Notes: a model not told the origin generated them from the sequence alone. A DNA stretch of 64,000 nucleotides from Clostridiales bacterium (GCA_009911365.1 QXXF01000006.1:124001-188000), one strand, 5' to 3'; shown: positions 41,173 to 51,251, counted from the first letter of the stretch. Numbers and translations are program-made.

Positions 41173-42612
41173 TTACAAAATAAACCGATCGATATCTTCT
41201 GGATGAATTTTTTCCATAAACTTTTCTTTTACATAAGCGTCATCAATCACTAATTTGTCCTCTTCCATATCAGGAATATTGAATGAAATGTCTTCTAGCA
41301 GTTTTTCTAAAATCGTGTGCAGCCGTCTAGCACCGATGTTTTCTGTCTGCTCGTTCATCAGAAAGGCCATGGTGGCGATTTCTTCGATCGCGCTGTCAGT
41401 AAATTCGATTTCCACGCCTTCTGTTTCCAGCAAGGCTTTGTGCTGTTTCACTAATGCGTTTTCCGGTATGGTAAGAATTTTTAAGAACGTCTCTTTATCT
41501 AGGTTTTCCAGTTCCACTCGGATCGGAAACCTTCCCTGCAATTCTGGGATCAAATCCGTGGGTTTTGCTGTATGAAACGCTCCTGCGCCAATAAAAAGAA
41601 TGTGATCTGTTTTCACTGGTCCGTGCTTTGTGTTTACCACGCTTCCTTCTACAATAGGCAGGATGTCTCTTTGAACGCCTTCCCTGGAAACGTCCGCGCC
41701 AGAGCGATAGCTGGAACCAGATGCGATCTTGTCAATCTCATCGATAAAAATGATCCCATTTTGTTCTGCGTTGCGCAGTGCGTCTTCCACTACCTGATCC
41801 ATGTCGATCAAGTTCTGGGCTTCCTCTTCACGCAGAATCTTTCTTGCGTCCTTTACTCTAACTTTCTTGTTCTTTTTCTTTTGAGGCATCATATCGCCAA
41901 AAATATTGCCAATGGCAATGCCCATGCTTTCCCCATTCAAATCAATGGTGCCGCCTTTTGGCGTTTCTGTCACTTCGATTTCAATAAACTGGTCTTCCAG
42001 CAGCCCCTGCTGCAACTGCTGTCGCACCTGCTCCCTAGCTAGGGCCACATCTTCTTTTTCCCCAGTGCCCTGCTGTTCCAGCTGCTGCTGTTCGTATTGC
42101 TGCTTTTGACTCTGGTATCCCGCATTGCTGAGAATGAAATCAAATGGATTTTTGACCGTATTCTGTGCGCTTTCCCGCTTTTTCTTTCCTGGAATGATGG
42201 CTTCAATGATCCGTTCTTCCACAATGCTGTCAGCAATAGCGTATTTTTCATCCAACTGACTCTGCTTTGTGATACGGATGGATGATTCTACCAGGTCCCG
42301 GACCATGGAATCCACGTCTCTTCCCACATATCCCACTTCCGTGAACTTTGTGGCTTCCACCTTGACAAAAGGTGCGTCCATCAGCTTTGCCAGCCGCCTG
42401 GCGATTTCTGTTTTTCCCACGCCTGTGGGTCCCATCATTAAAATATTTTTTGGTGTGATCTCTTCCTGCATTTCTTCGGAAAGCAGGCTTCTCCGATACC
42501 TGTTTCGCAGGGCGATGGCCACTGATTTCTTTGCGTCATCCTGCCCAATGATGTATTTATCCAGTTCTCCTACGATTTCTTTGGGAGTCATTTGGTATAA
42601 CTTGTTTGCCAT
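41173..42612 (-). CDS. hslU: ATPase subunit HslU (ClpY) of the HslUV protease
   Basis: The protein has 479 residues. It has the Walker A NILMMGPTGVGKTEIARRLA, Walker B NGIIFIDEIDKIASG and the family end EKIHPEDIDRFIL, which inserts into HslV. The intermediate domain (~110-260) is rich in glutamine (QQKQQYEQQQLEQQ), more than usual. It unfolds proteins for the HslV chamber. Nine bp separate it from hslV. Confidence 0.97.
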   Translation of the reverse strand: MANKLYQMTPKEIVGELDKYIIGQDDAKKSVAIALRNRYRRSLLSEEMQEEITPKNILMMGPTGVGKTEIARRLAKLMDAPFVKVEATKFTEVGYVGRDVDSMVRDLVESSIRITKQSQLDEKYAIADSIVEERIIEAIIPGKKKRESAQNTVKNPFDFILSNAGYQSQKQQYEQQQLEQQGTGEKEDVALAREQVRQQLQQGLLEDQFIEIEVTETPKGGTIDLNGESMGIAIGNIFGDMMPQKKKNKKVRVKDARKILREEEAQNLIDMDQVVEDALRNAEQNGIIFIDEIDKIASGSSYRSGADVSREGVQRDILPIVEGSVVNTKHGPVKTDHILFIGAGAFHTAKPTDLIPELQGRFPIRVELENLDKETFLKILTIPENALVKQHKALLETEGVEIEFTDSAIEEIATMAFLMNEQTENIGARRLHTILEKLLEDISFNIPDMEEDKLVIDDAYVKEKFMEKIHPEDIDRFIL

Positions 42613-42621
42613 GGTTCCCTC

Positions 42622-43161
42622 CTACAGTTTTTCTACTGAAATATTGTCATTCGTGTACACGCAAATGGAGGAAGCGATGTTCAGAGCTTCCTTTACGATT
42701 TCCTCCGCGCTCATATCCGTATTGTTGAACAGCGCTTTTGCCGCCGCATAAGCGTAATTTCCGCCAGAGCCAATGGCAATGAAATCCTGGTCAGGCTCAA
42801 TGACCTCGCCATTTCCTGAAACCACCAAAAGGCTCTCTTTGTCCGCTACGATCATCAGGGCCTCCAAGCTGCGCATGGCTTTGTCCGAACGCCACAGCTG
42901 CGCCAGCGCCACCGCCGCCCGCTTTAAGTTTCCTCCGTGTTCATCCAGCTTGCTCTCGAACTTCTCTGTCAGAGAAAAAGCATCCGCCACAGAACCCGCG
43001 AAGCCAGTCAGCACTCCATTTTTATAGATCTTTTTTACCTTTTTCGCTCCGTTTTTCATGATGGATGTTTCTCCCATCGTTACCTGTCCGTCTCCGCCGA
43101 TGCAGATGTCGTCAGGCCCCCTTCTTACCGCAACGATCGTCGTCGCATGGAACTGTACCAT
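42622..43161 (-). CDS. hslV: ATP-dependent protease subunit HslV (ClpQ)
   Basis: The protein has 179 residues from the ATG at 43161, seven bases after GGAGG; the ATG two codons upstream is only one base from it. The short propeptide MVQFHA precedes TTIVAVRRGPDD, so threonine 7 would be the active N-terminal nucleophile after self-cleavage, together with the GDGQVTMG loop and the lysine in GAKKVKKIYKNG. It forms the double hexamer proteolytic core with HslU. Confidence 0.96.
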   Translation of the reverse strand: MVQFHATTIVAVRRGPDDICIGGDGQVTMGETSIMKNGAKKVKKIYKNGVLTGFAGSVADAFSLTEKFESKLDEHGGNLKRAAVALAQLWRSDKAMRSLEALMIVADKESLLVVSGNGEVIEPDQDFIAIGSGGNYAYAAAKALFNNTDMSAEEIVKEALNIASSICVYTNDNISVEKL

Positions 43162-43197
43162 TCTCATACCTCCATTCCTGTTTCCTTGATCTGATCT

Positions 43198-45258
43198 CTA
43201 TTCTTCTTTATAATCGCACTCGCTGTTTGAACATGCGTATTTGCTTGTTTTCGTTTTCTTTTCCACCAGCATGGACCCGCATTTCGGACACATCCTGCCG
43301 ATGGGCTTGTTCCAGTAAGACTGCTGGCAGCCAGGATAGCCACTGCAACCGTAAAAGACCCTGCCGGTCTTGCTTTTTCTGGCTACGATATCTTTTCCGC
43401 ATTTTGGGCATTTTACATTGGTGGATTTGACAATAGGCTTTGTGTTTTTGCATTCCGGATACCCTGTGCAGGCCGCGAATTCACCAAACCTGCCATGCTT
43501 GACAGCCATGGGTTTTCCACATTTTTCGCACATTTCTCCGGTCAGCTCCACCTCGAACTCCACTTTTTTGATCTCTTTATCCGCAATTTCCAACTCCTTT
43601 GCCAATGTGCCATAATAGCCCCGGATAATGTCCTTCCAATCCGTGTCCTTGACTTCCACCTCATCCAGCTTGTCTTCCATCTCAGCGGTGAATCCAGTAT
43701 CCACGATTTCCCGGAAATATTCTTCCATCATCTGTGTGACAATGAACCCCAGATCCGTAGGGAATAAAGTCTTCTTTTCCCGAGTAACATACTTGCGGTC
43801 TATGATCGTAGCAATGATCGGCGCGTAGGTGCTGGGCCGTCCAATGTCTTTTTCTTCCAGATCCTTTACCAAGCTGGCCTCTGTGAACCTGGCCGGCGGC
43901 TGTGTAAAATTCTGCTCTGCCAGAAGCTCTGTGGCTGTCAGCTTTTCTCCCTCTTCCAGAGAGGGGAGCAGTTTGTCCGCATCATCCTCTTTGCCTGGGG
44001 AATACACTTTCAAGTATCCGTCAAACAACAGCTTTGAGCCTGTGGCTCTGAGTCCATAGCCACTGTTTTCAATGACCGCTGATACATTCATGAATTTGGC
44101 GGGAGCCATTTGGCTGGCCATGAATCTGGACCAAATGAGTCGATACAAGCTGTATTGATCCTTGCTGAGGGAATCCTTGATGCTGTCTGGCTCCATGTCC
44201 ACATGGCTGGGACGGATCGCCTCATGGGCATCCTGCACGTCTTTCTTTTTATTGGAATAAACATTACTCTTGTAATAGGTTTCTCCTATGTTTTCGAGAA
44301 TATAATCTTTTGCCGCGGCCCTCGCTTCATCAGAGACGCGCACGGAGTCAGTCCTGATATAAGAAACCAGACCCACAGTGCCATGGCCTTTGATCTCAAC
44401 GCCTTCATAAAGCTGCTGCGCAACGAGCATGGTTTTTTTTGTATAAAATCCCAGCTTCGTGGACGCTTCCTGCTGAAGGCTGCTGGTAGTAAACGGCGCA
44501 TATGGCCTTCTCTGCCGTTCCCGTTCATCCACCTTTTGCACCATATAATCGCCGGCTTTTAGCGTTTTTGTTATTTCATCTGCCTGCTCTTTGTTCTCTA
44601 CTATAATTTTCTTTCCATTATATTCCGTAAGCTTGGCAGTGAACTTTTTGTCTTTTTTCAGTTCTGCCGTAATGTTCCAGAATTCCTTTGGCACAAAAGC
44701 CTTGATTTCATTTTCCCTATCGCAGATGATCTTCAGAGCAGCGGACTGGACCCTGCCAGCGGAAAGCCCCCTTCTGACTTTTCTCCATAGCAGCGGACTG
44801 ATCTGGTATCCCACTAAACGGTCTAGCACCCTTCTGGCCTGCTGCGCGTCTACCAATTTCAAATCAATAGGCCTTGGATTTTTAATCGCAGCCTGTACGG
44901 CTTTCTTGGTGATTTCATTAAATACAATGCGGCACGGCTGACTCTGATCAATCCCCAAAAGGAACGCCAGATGCCAGGAAATCGCTTCCCCTTCTCGGTC
45001 CGGGTCAGTTGCCAGATAGACTTTTGCCGCGTTTTTCGCTTCTTTCTTCAGACCTTTGATCACATCGCCTTTTCCTCGTATGGAAATGTACTGGGGTTCA
45101 AAGTCGTTTTCAATATCAACGCCCAGCTTACTCTTGGGCAAATCCCTCACATGTCCCACGGAAGCAATCACTTTGTACCTGCTTCCTAGGAATTTTCCAA
45201 TCGTCTTTGCTTTTGAAGGTGACTCTACAATCACCAGATTTTTTTTGGCAGCAGCCAT
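43198..45258 (-). CDS. topA: DNA topoisomerase I
   Basis: The protein has 686 residues from the ATG at 45258, six bases after GGGGAGG. The TOPRIM domain has LVIVESPSKAKTIGKFLG and YLATDPDREGEAISWHL, and the active tyrosine is in LVSYIRTDSVRVSDEA. Three zinc ribbons close the protein (CEKCGKPMAVKHGRFGEF, CPKCGKDIVARKSKTGRV and CPKCGSMLVEKKTKTSKY). It relaxes negative supercoils. It follows dprA by 77 bp, a very old synteny of Firmicutes. Confidence 0.97.
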   Translation of the reverse strand: MAAAKKNLVIVESPSKAKTIGKFLGSRYKVIASVGHVRDLPKSKLGVDIENDFEPQYISIRGKGDVIKGLKKEAKNAAKVYLATDPDREGEAISWHLAFLLGIDQSQPCRIVFNEITKKAVQAAIKNPRPIDLKLVDAQQARRVLDRLVGYQISPLLWRKVRRGLSAGRVQSAALKIICDRENEIKAFVPKEFWNITAELKKDKKFTAKLTEYNGKKIIVENKEQADEITKTLKAGDYMVQKVDERERQRRPYAPFTTSSLQQEASTKLGFYTKKTMLVAQQLYEGVEIKGHGTVGLVSYIRTDSVRVSDEARAAAKDYILENIGETYYKSNVYSNKKKDVQDAHEAIRPSHVDMEPDSIKDSLSKDQYSLYRLIWSRFMASQMAPAKFMNVSAVIENSGYGLRATGSKLLFDGYLKVYSPGKEDDADKLLPSLEEGEKLTATELLAEQNFTQPPARFTEASLVKDLEEKDIGRPSTYAPIIATIIDRKYVTREKKTLFPTDLGFIVTQMMEEYFREIVDTGFTAEMEDKLDEVEVKDTDWKDIIRGYYGTLAKELEIADKEIKKVEFEVELTGEMCEKCGKPMAVKHGRFGEFAACTGYPECKNTKPIVKSTNVKCPKCGKDIVARKSKTGRVFYGCSGYPGCQQSYWNKPIGRMCPKCGSMLVEKKTKTSKYACSNSECDYKEE

Positions 45259-45335
45259 ATCAAACCTCCCCATTCCTCATTTCATATACCATAATCCCAG
45301 CAAAACTGGTTCTAAATGCTTATTATATCTCCTTT

Positions 45336-46208
45336 TTATGATTTTGCAATAAAAATTTTTCCCAAATACATGCAAATTACCCCTTTCATCTCCAAAATTG
45401 TCACCATTCCGCTGACAAGAGACGCTGGTCTGCCAGATGCTGCGCATAGCTGTTCCTGTGTCATTTCCCCTTCTTTTGCCAGAATTTCCACCAGCCGCAG
45501 TTCCTCTTCACCTAAATTTTTTTCAAACTCTTTCGCAGCTTCGGTTCCCAGCCCCAGATCCGTCAGCAGATCCTCCAATATGACTAGAGGCACCGCCCCA
45601 TCGCAGATTAGCTTGTTGCTCCCTAGGTTGTAGGCACTGTCGATGTTTCCTGGAACCGCATAAACGGCTCTCCCTTGTTCCGCAGCCATTTCCGCTGTGA
45701 TCAGCGCTCCACTGCTCCCTGGTGCCTGTACCACTACCGTTGCCACGGAAAGCCCGCTGATGATTCGATTGCGGCGTGGGAACATATATCTGGCCGGCTG
45801 GGTCCCTGGCGGATATTCTGACACAATGAGACCAGAACCTGCGATTTCGTTCCGCAGCTTTTGATTGGAGGGTGGGTAGCAGACATCGATGCCGCAGCCC
45901 AAGACCGCAATGGTACTGCCTTTACTTCCCTGCCACTTCGCGGATAGCGCACCTCGATGGGCACAGCTGTCGATACCCTTTGCCATACCGCTGACTACAG
46001 ACGCGCCTCTTGCCGCCAACTTTTTCCCTAAGGCCTCTGCATTCCCACATCCATATCCCGAAGCCCGCCTGGAACCAACGACCGCAACGCAGGTACGTTC
46101 CGCCAGCCTTAGGTTCCCAATATAATAGAGAGGATCCGGCGGTTTTTGGATCTCTTTCAGAAGCCTTGGATAAGTTTCCTCATTTATATATACTTTGTTA
46201 ATTTCCAT
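45336..46208 (-). CDS. dprA: DNA processing protein DprA
   Basis: The protein has 290 residues. A Rossmann-like core has VAVVGSRRASGYGCGNAEAL, SGMAKGIDSCAHRGALSAK and AVLGCGIDVCYPPSNQKLR, then FPRRNRIISGLSVATVVVQA. A short winged-helix (~230-290) follows. DprA loads RecA on incoming single-stranded DNA during transformation. The N-terminal SAM domain is short or missing, as in many clostridia. Its start overlaps yifB by 11 nt. Confidence 0.95.
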   Translation of the reverse strand: MEINKVYINEETYPRLLKEIQKPPDPLYYIGNLRLAERTCVAVVGSRRASGYGCGNAEALGKKLAARGASVVSGMAKGIDSCAHRGALSAKWQGSKGSTIAVLGCGIDVCYPPSNQKLRNEIAGSGLIVSEYPPGTQPARYMFPRRNRIISGLSVATVVVQAPGSSGALITAEMAAEQGRAVYAVPGNIDSAYNLGSNKLICDGAVPLVILEDLLTDLGLGTEAAKEFEKNLGEEELRLVEILAKEGEMTQEQLCAASGRPASLVSGMVTILEMKGVICMYLGKIFIAKS

Positions 46209-47739
46209 GGCCCGGCCTCCTGTAAAATCGGTCCAGTGTCCGATACCTCAGGGCTTCTGCTATATGGTACGTGTCGATTGTGTCCATTTCATGGAGATCT
46301 GCTATGGTCCTGGAAACCTTAATAATTTTGTAATATGTACGCATGCTCAGTGCCATCTTTTCACAAGCTTCCTTCAAAAATCCCGCCGCTTCTTTTGTCA
46401 TAGGACAAAATGTCTGGACCTGCTGCGGCGCCAGCCTGCTGTTATAACGGATCCCCGTATTGCGATAACGTTCCTTTTGGATGTTCGCAGCCCGTTTCAC
46501 CTGGACGCTCATGTCTTCTGTGGAAAGGCCGCCGCTTTTTTCAGTCTCCAGATCCCCATAAGGCACGGGAAACACCTGCGCATGCAGATCGATCCGATCC
46601 AGGATGGGTCCAGAAAACCGAGATAAATAAGCGTTCAGCTGCTTCTCTGCGCAAGTGCAGATATGGCGTTCATCCCCCAGATAACCGCATTTGCATGGAT
46701 TAGCCGCAGCCACGATCATTGTGCGGCAAGGAAAGCTGACCGCGCCCCAGGACCGGCTGATGGTGACTTCTCCCGCTTCCATTGGCTGGCGCAGCATTTC
46801 GATCAGAGACAGATCGAATTCCCCAAATTCATCTAAAAACAAGACTCCATTATGAGCCAAGGATATCTCCCCTGGCCGAGGGTTCCTGCCGCCGCCAATC
46901 ATCGCTGCCCTAGAAATAGAATGGTGAGGGCTCCGGAAAGGCCGCTCTAGGACAAAAGGCTTTTCTTCGCTCAAAAGCCCCGCAGCACTATAGATCCTCG
47001 TGATTTCCAAAGCCTCCTCGCAGCTCATGTCCGGCAGGATCCCTGGGATCCGTCTGGCAATCATAGTTTTGCCGCTGCCTGGGCTGCCCATGAGCAGCAG
47101 ACCATGGTTCCCAGCAGCAGCTGTGACAACGGCCCGCTTCACCACCTCCTGACCTATGACATCGTGAAAGTCCTCTTTCTGCTGCTTTGTTTTCAAAGAA
47201 ACCCGTTCTCCCTTCCAAGGTGCGGCGTTTCCGCCTTCCATGATAAAGTCAAGGCACTCCCTCAGATCGTCCACTGGGTAAAGCTCCATGTCCCGCAACA
47301 GTGCCGCTTCCTGCAGATTGGTCCTGGGCAGCACCAGCTTGCGGACCCCCTGCTCCCACAGACCCATGGCTAAAGGAAGCGCGCCACGGATATGTCTGAC
47401 CCTGCCGTCTAAGGATAATTCCCCGATATATGCCACTTGCTGACACAAGGCTTGCCTCCCGCTTCCCAATAGCAGGATCCCCATGGCGATGGGCAGGTCA
47501 AAATGGCTGCCCTCTTTTGGTGTTCCCGCAGGTGATAAGTTGACTGTCAGTCTTTGCTTTGGAAACCCATATCCTGAATTAATGATCGCCGCTCGAATGC
47601 GTTCCTTGGCTTCTTTGATAGTGGTATCCGCAAGTCCTACCATATTGACAGCCGGAAGGCCAGACTGCAAATCCGTTTCCACTGTCACTAACTCTGCTTT
47701 CATGCCGCAAAGGGACGCAGTAAAAATCTTGGTCATCAT
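46198..47739 (-). CDS. YifB/ComM-family Mg chelatase-like ATPase
   Basis: The protein has 513 residues. An N-terminal LonC-like fold (LSPAGTPKEGSHFDLPIAMG) precedes the AAA+ core with LLLMGSPGSGKTMIARRIPG and NGVLFLDEFGEFDLSLIEML, and C-terminal SFCPMTKEAAGFLKEACEKM. ComM is a helicase that helps branch migration in natural transformation. It stands between dprA and yraN, a common arrangement of competence-linked genes. Confidence 0.95.
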   Translation of the reverse strand: MMTKIFTASLCGMKAELVTVETDLQSGLPAVNMVGLADTTIKEAKERIRAAIINSGYGFPKQRLTVNLSPAGTPKEGSHFDLPIAMGILLLGSGRQALCQQVAYIGELSLDGRVRHIRGALPLAMGLWEQGVRKLVLPRTNLQEAALLRDMELYPVDDLRECLDFIMEGGNAAPWKGERVSLKTKQQKEDFHDVIGQEVVKRAVVTAAAGNHGLLLMGSPGSGKTMIARRIPGILPDMSCEEALEITRIYSAAGLLSEEKPFVLERPFRSPHHSISRAAMIGGGRNPRPGEISLAHNGVLFLDEFGEFDLSLIEMLRQPMEAGEVTISRSWGAVSFPCRTMIVAAANPCKCGYLGDERHICTCAEKQLNAYLSRFSGPILDRIDLHAQVFPVPYGDLETEKSGGLSTEDMSVQVKRAANIQKERYRNTGIRYNSRLAPQQVQTFCPMTKEAAGFLKEACEKMALSMRTYYKIIKVSRTIADLHEMDTIDTYHIAEALRYRTLDRFYRRPGHGN

Positions 47740-47755
47740 AAAGCGCTACCTCCTT

Positions 47756-48091
47756 TCAAATGTTCGGCACATGGTCGATCTCGATGGCAATGGCATCCAT
47801 ACGGATCTGCGCCGGCCGTTTCCATCCCTTTGGCCATTGTGCCAAAAACCGAGAGGCCGCTGCTCTCATGTGAGCAGCTTTCTTTTTGGTGACGCTTTCC
47901 AGCGGATGACCGAACAAGACACCCTGTCTTGTCTTTACCTCTATAAAATGCAGAGTGTCATCCTTTAAGGCCACGATATCGATTTCCCCTTCCCGGCACC
48001 GAAAATTCCTGCACAGGATCCGGTATCCCTTGCGCGTCAGGTATTCTGCGGCTGTGTTTTCCCCTAATGTTCCCAATTGCTGATTCGTCAT
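47756..48091 (-). CDS. yraN: YraN/UPF0102 family PD-(D/E)XK nuclease-like protein
   Basis: The protein has 111 residues. The core reads GENTAAEYLTRKGYRIL, CREGEIDIVALKDDTLHFIE and VKTRQGVLFGHPLESVTKKK, giving the E...D...ExK set of the PD-(D/E)XK fold. The function is unknown, but the gene is usually near yifB and dprA and may act on Holliday-type DNA. The start is 173 bp from the next gene. Confidence 0.92.
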   Translation of the reverse strand: MTNQQLGTLGENTAAEYLTRKGYRILCRNFRCREGEIDIVALKDDTLHFIEVKTRQGVLFGHPLESVTKKKAAHMRAAASRFLAQWPKGWKRPAQIRMDAIAIEIDHVPNI

Positions 48092-48188
48092 CGTTCCCCC
48101 TTCTTTCGTTAATTCTATTTTTTAACATTTATAGTATATTAAGGTTTTCTATTTGTCAAGTATATTTTTCAATAAAATCCATTTTTTA

Positions 48189-48243
48189 GGATTTATGCGC
48201 AAAAAAAACAGAACAAACCTAGGCGTGGTATGTCCTGTTCCTT
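48189..48243 (-). terminator. Terminator of the HAD phosphatase gene
   Basis: On the minus strand AACAG and CTGTT, with an inner ACC-GGT pair, form an interrupted hairpin followed by TTTTTTTTGCG. It ends the 49691-48265 transcription unit. Confidence 0.5.
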
Positions 48244-48264
48244 CCTTTCTGTTTTCCTAGCCGA

Positions 48265-49086
48265 TCACAAAACGAATTTTCGCACTGCCTGTGCCACGCC
48301 ATCCTCATGGTTAGAGGCCGTAACATACTTGGCAATAGCCTTCACTTCTTCTTTGGCGTTTCCTACTGCCACCGGCATGCCTGCCAGGCGCATCATAGCC
48401 ATGTCGTTTGGGCTGTCCCCAATCGCCATCATTTCCTCACTAGAAACCGAGAGGATTCGCCCCAGCTCTTTTAGCGCCCCTGCTTTACTGGTAGTGCTGC
48501 CACCAATCTCCAGGTTATGGTCAAAGGAGGTAGTAAGCGTGGTATTTTCCAATTTTCCCAGTACTTCCCGCATCAAGGCCCTGTCGCTCTGATCTTCAAA
48601 ATTCACATTGATGTTTTCAATATGCTCTTTGTGCTCCAAAATAAAATCATACAACCCATCGATCGGCTGACGGGTGGTCAGCACGTAATCCACATGGCGA
48701 AAGCTGAGGCGAGTCTCTCTAATATGGTCGTAAACCGCTTTTTCTATGTACGCTCCGCCGCCTGTGAAGGCCTCGATCATGAAATCATGCTGCCGCAGCA
48801 GTGCTACCGCCTTTTCCACTGCCTCTGGCGCGATACAGTTTTCGTAGATCACCTGATTTGTCCGCAGATCCGTGATCACCGCTCCATTGGATGTGAGCAC
48901 ATATTGGATCCCCTTGATCTGGAACACATCCTCTGGCAATGCGGAAAAAGCCCTGCCCGTAGCGATGACCACGTTGGTCCCTTTGTCAACAGCCGCCTCC
49001 AGGGCCTGTCGGTTAGCTTGGCTGATGACTCGGTCATCGTTCAATGTAGTCCCGTCTAAATCCAATGCTATGAGTTTAATCGTCAT
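48265..49086 (-). CDS. Cof-type HAD-IIB phosphatase
   Basis: The protein has 273 residues. KLIALDLDGTTLNDDRVIS is motif I, VVIATGRAFSALPEDVF motif II, KAGALKELGRILSVSSEEM holds the lysine, and MMAIGDSPNDMAMMRLAGMP is motif IV. The cap is type C2B. Such enzymes hydrolyse sugar phosphates or flavin and pyridoxal phosphates; the substrate cannot be read. It follows the MBL-fold gene by 2 bp. Confidence 0.93.
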   Translation of the reverse strand: MTIKLIALDLDGTTLNDDRVISQANRQALEAAVDKGTNVVIATGRAFSALPEDVFQIKGIQYVLTSNGAVITDLRTNQVIYENCIAPEAVEKAVALLRQHDFMIEAFTGGGAYIEKAVYDHIRETRLSFRHVDYVLTTRQPIDGLYDFILEHKEHIENINVNFEDQSDRALMREVLGKLENTTLTTSFDHNLEIGGSTTSKAGALKELGRILSVSSEEMMAIGDSPNDMAMMRLAGMPVAVGNAKEEVKAIAKYVTASNHEDGVAQAVRKFVL

Positions 49087-49088
49087 AT

Positions 49089-49691
49089 CTATTCTCCTAC
49101 GATATCTAAAAATTCCTGATTGATACTCCTAACCTTTTTCATATTGCAGCCATCGCCGTGCCCTGGATAAATGTAGATCTCATTGCTCCAGCCATCGATG
49201 ATTTCCCTGCAAGAACGAATCATATCCGCTTCCGATCCGTCGTCCAGGTCCGTGCGGCCCAGGTCCACATTGAAAATAGTATCCCCAGTAAAGGCCAGCT
49301 TGCTCTTTTCTGAGAAAAAACAGACCCCGCCAGCTGTGTGGCCTGGTGTGTGGATCACCTGGATGGCCTCATCTTCCAGCATGATTATGTCTCCATCCTC
49401 CAGGAGGTTGTCCACCTCTCCTTTGTACATGTCCATATCCGCCCGATGCATGGAAACAGAACACGGATATATGGCCCGCAGCTTTTCCACTGCTCCTGTA
49501 TGATCATAATGATGATGCGTCAGCAGGATCCCCCGAAGGTCTAAATCATGTTCTTCTATGAACCCTGCGAAATTCTTTGCCGTGTAGCCCGGATCGATCA
49601 CATAACAGGGACCGCCTTCTCGCTGATAGATCACATAACCGTTGCTTTCCAGCATCCCGCCGATGTATCGCTTTATTTTCAAGTTTTCCAC
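49089..49691 (-). CDS. MBL-fold metallohydrolase, glyoxalase II-like
   Basis: The protein has 200 residues. The metal motif is ILLTHHHYDHTGAVEKL, followed by HTPGHTAGGVCFFSEKS, FTGDTIFNVDLGRTDL and IYPGHGDGCNMKKVRSI. This set is shared by glyoxalase II and YcbL-type thiolesterases. It likely cleaves S-lactoylglutathione-like or other thioesters. A GTGATACAAT -10 region stands upstream near 49720. Confidence 0.9.
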   Translation of the reverse strand: MENLKIKRYIGGMLESNGYVIYQREGGPCYVIDPGYTAKNFAGFIEEHDLDLRGILLTHHHYDHTGAVEKLRAIYPCSVSMHRADMDMYKGEVDNLLEDGDIIMLEDEAIQVIHTPGHTAGGVCFFSEKSKLAFTGDTIFNVDLGRTDLDDGSEADMIRSCREIIDGWSNEIYIYPGHGDGCNMKKVRSINQEFLDIVGE

Positions 49692-49817
49692 CTCTTTCTT
49701 GGTTGTTACGCAAGTATTGTATCACAAAGCACTAAGCTCTGTCTATGCCTCCGGCTTGCCAATCGCTAATTGCTGTGGGCAGCTCTGACGATTTTTTGCG
49801 CATCTTGTAAATACCTC

Positions 49818-49845
49818 TTGTCAAATGGGCAAATGGTGATACAAT
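49818..49845 (+). promoter_or_regulatory. Promoter of the trk operon
   Basis: TTGTCA (49818-49823) and TACAAT (49840-49845) are 16 bp apart, 30 bp upstream of trkA. The ribosome binding site GGAGGTAAGAG precedes the ATG at 49875. Confidence 0.8.
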
Positions 49846-49874
49846 AGGTGTGTTGTTTCAATTGGAGGTAAGAG

Positions 49875-51251
49875 ATGAAAATTGCAATTGTCGGCGCTGG
49901 AAAGCTAGGACTGAAAGTCACAGAAGCGCTGCTGGGAGGAGATCAGGCCGTAACCATCATTGATCAGGATGAAGCGGTTCTGCAAAAGCTCAGCTCCCAC
50001 CTAGACGTTATGACAGTAAACGCGAACGCCAAAGAAATCAAAATTTTGAAAAGTCTGGGCATATCCACCTACGATTATCTCATTGCTGTCACTGGTGATG
50101 ATGACACGAACATCGTGATCGCATCTTTTGCGAAAAAGCTAGGATGCTCTAAAGTCATTGCCCGCGTTCGGGACCCTGAACATATGGATCAGCTGGGCTT
50201 TATCAAGGAACACATGGGGATCGACAGCATCGTGAACCCGGACCTTGCCATTACTGTGGAAATTTACAAATATTTGGTGGAAAAATATACCCTGAGCAAT
50301 GGGATCTTTTCCAGCGGAAAAGTTTCTCTCTTGGAATTCGGGACAGACAAGATGCCGCGGCTGATCGGCGTTTCTATGCGGGATATCGGTTCTGTTCTGG
50401 AAAACATGCTGGTAGCGGCTATTTCTAGAAATGGAAAAGTCATTATCCCCCACGGCGACACGGTGATCCAAGAAGACGATGGGTTGTATGTCATCGGAGA
50501 ACGCACGCCGATCATGGAATTGAACGCACAAGTCCATGAAAAGGGGAAATACACGGATCTGCAGAAGGCCATGATCATAGGCGGCGGAAAGACCGGCTAT
50601 TATCTGGCGAGAAAATTATCAGAATTTGGGATCGCAGTGAAGATCATCGAAGTGGACAAGGATCGCTGTTATTATCTGTCTTCCCATCTGGAGGACGTGA
50701 TGATCCTGCATGGGGACGCAACGGATCTGGATCTATTGGAAGAAGAAAATCTCAATGAAATGGACGCAGTGGTCACTGCCACTGGTTATGATGAAGAAAA
50801 CCTGCTGCTGGCACTCATGGCAAAGCAGCATGGCATTGAAGACGTAATCGCCAAAATTAGCAGGGAAAGCTATGCGGACCTCATTGAAAGCATGGGTATT
50901 GACATGGCTTTGAACCCGCTGGACATCACGGCCAGCACCATCCTGCGATTCGTCCAAGGCTCAAAACGAGTCATTTCTTCGGTCCTCATCCAGGGACAAG
51001 CCGAAATCATGGAGATCGTGGCTTCCGATCACATGAAGCTCATTGATACGCCGCTGCGAGAGTTGGAACTTCCAAGCGGGATCCTAGTGGCGGCCATCCA
51101 TCGGGGGCTGGAAGTGATCATCCCTAAGGGAGACACCATCATTGAAGAGGATGACAGGGTCATTATTTTCAGCCTGCTCACAGAGCTTCCGGAGCTGGAA
51201 AAGTTTTTAAAAGTAGGAGGAAAACTATCGTTTTTTCGAAAACAAAGGTGA
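49875..51251 (+). CDS. trkA: Trk potassium system regulatory subunit TrkA
   Basis: The protein has 458 residues with two RCK units. Each has an NAD-binding Rossmann half (MKIAIVGAGKLGLKVTEALL and AMIIGGGKTGYYLARKLSEF) and a TrkA-C half with PSGILVAAIHRGLEVIIPKG near the end. It is a cytoplasmic gate for TrkH channels, controlled by NAD(H) or ATP/ADP. It is the first gene of a three-gene operon with two trkH copies; gap to the next is 8 bp. Confidence 0.95.
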   Translation: MKIAIVGAGKLGLKVTEALLGGDQAVTIIDQDEAVLQKLSSHLDVMTVNANAKEIKILKSLGISTYDYLIAVTGDDDTNIVIASFAKKLGCSKVIARVRDPEHMDQLGFIKEHMGIDSIVNPDLAITVEIYKYLVEKYTLSNGIFSSGKVSLLEFGTDKMPRLIGVSMRDIGSVLENMLVAAISRNGKVIIPHGDTVIQEDDGLYVIGERTPIMELNAQVHEKGKYTDLQKAMIIGGGKTGYYLARKLSEFGIAVKIIEVDKDRCYYLSSHLEDVMILHGDATDLDLLEEENLNEMDAVVTATGYDEENLLLALMAKQHGIEDVIAKISRESYADLIESMGIDMALNPLDITASTILRFVQGSKRVISSVLIQGQAEIMEIVASDHMKLIDTPLRELELPSGILVAAIHRGLEVIIPKGDTIIEEDDRVIIFSLLTELPELEKFLKVGGKLSFFRKQR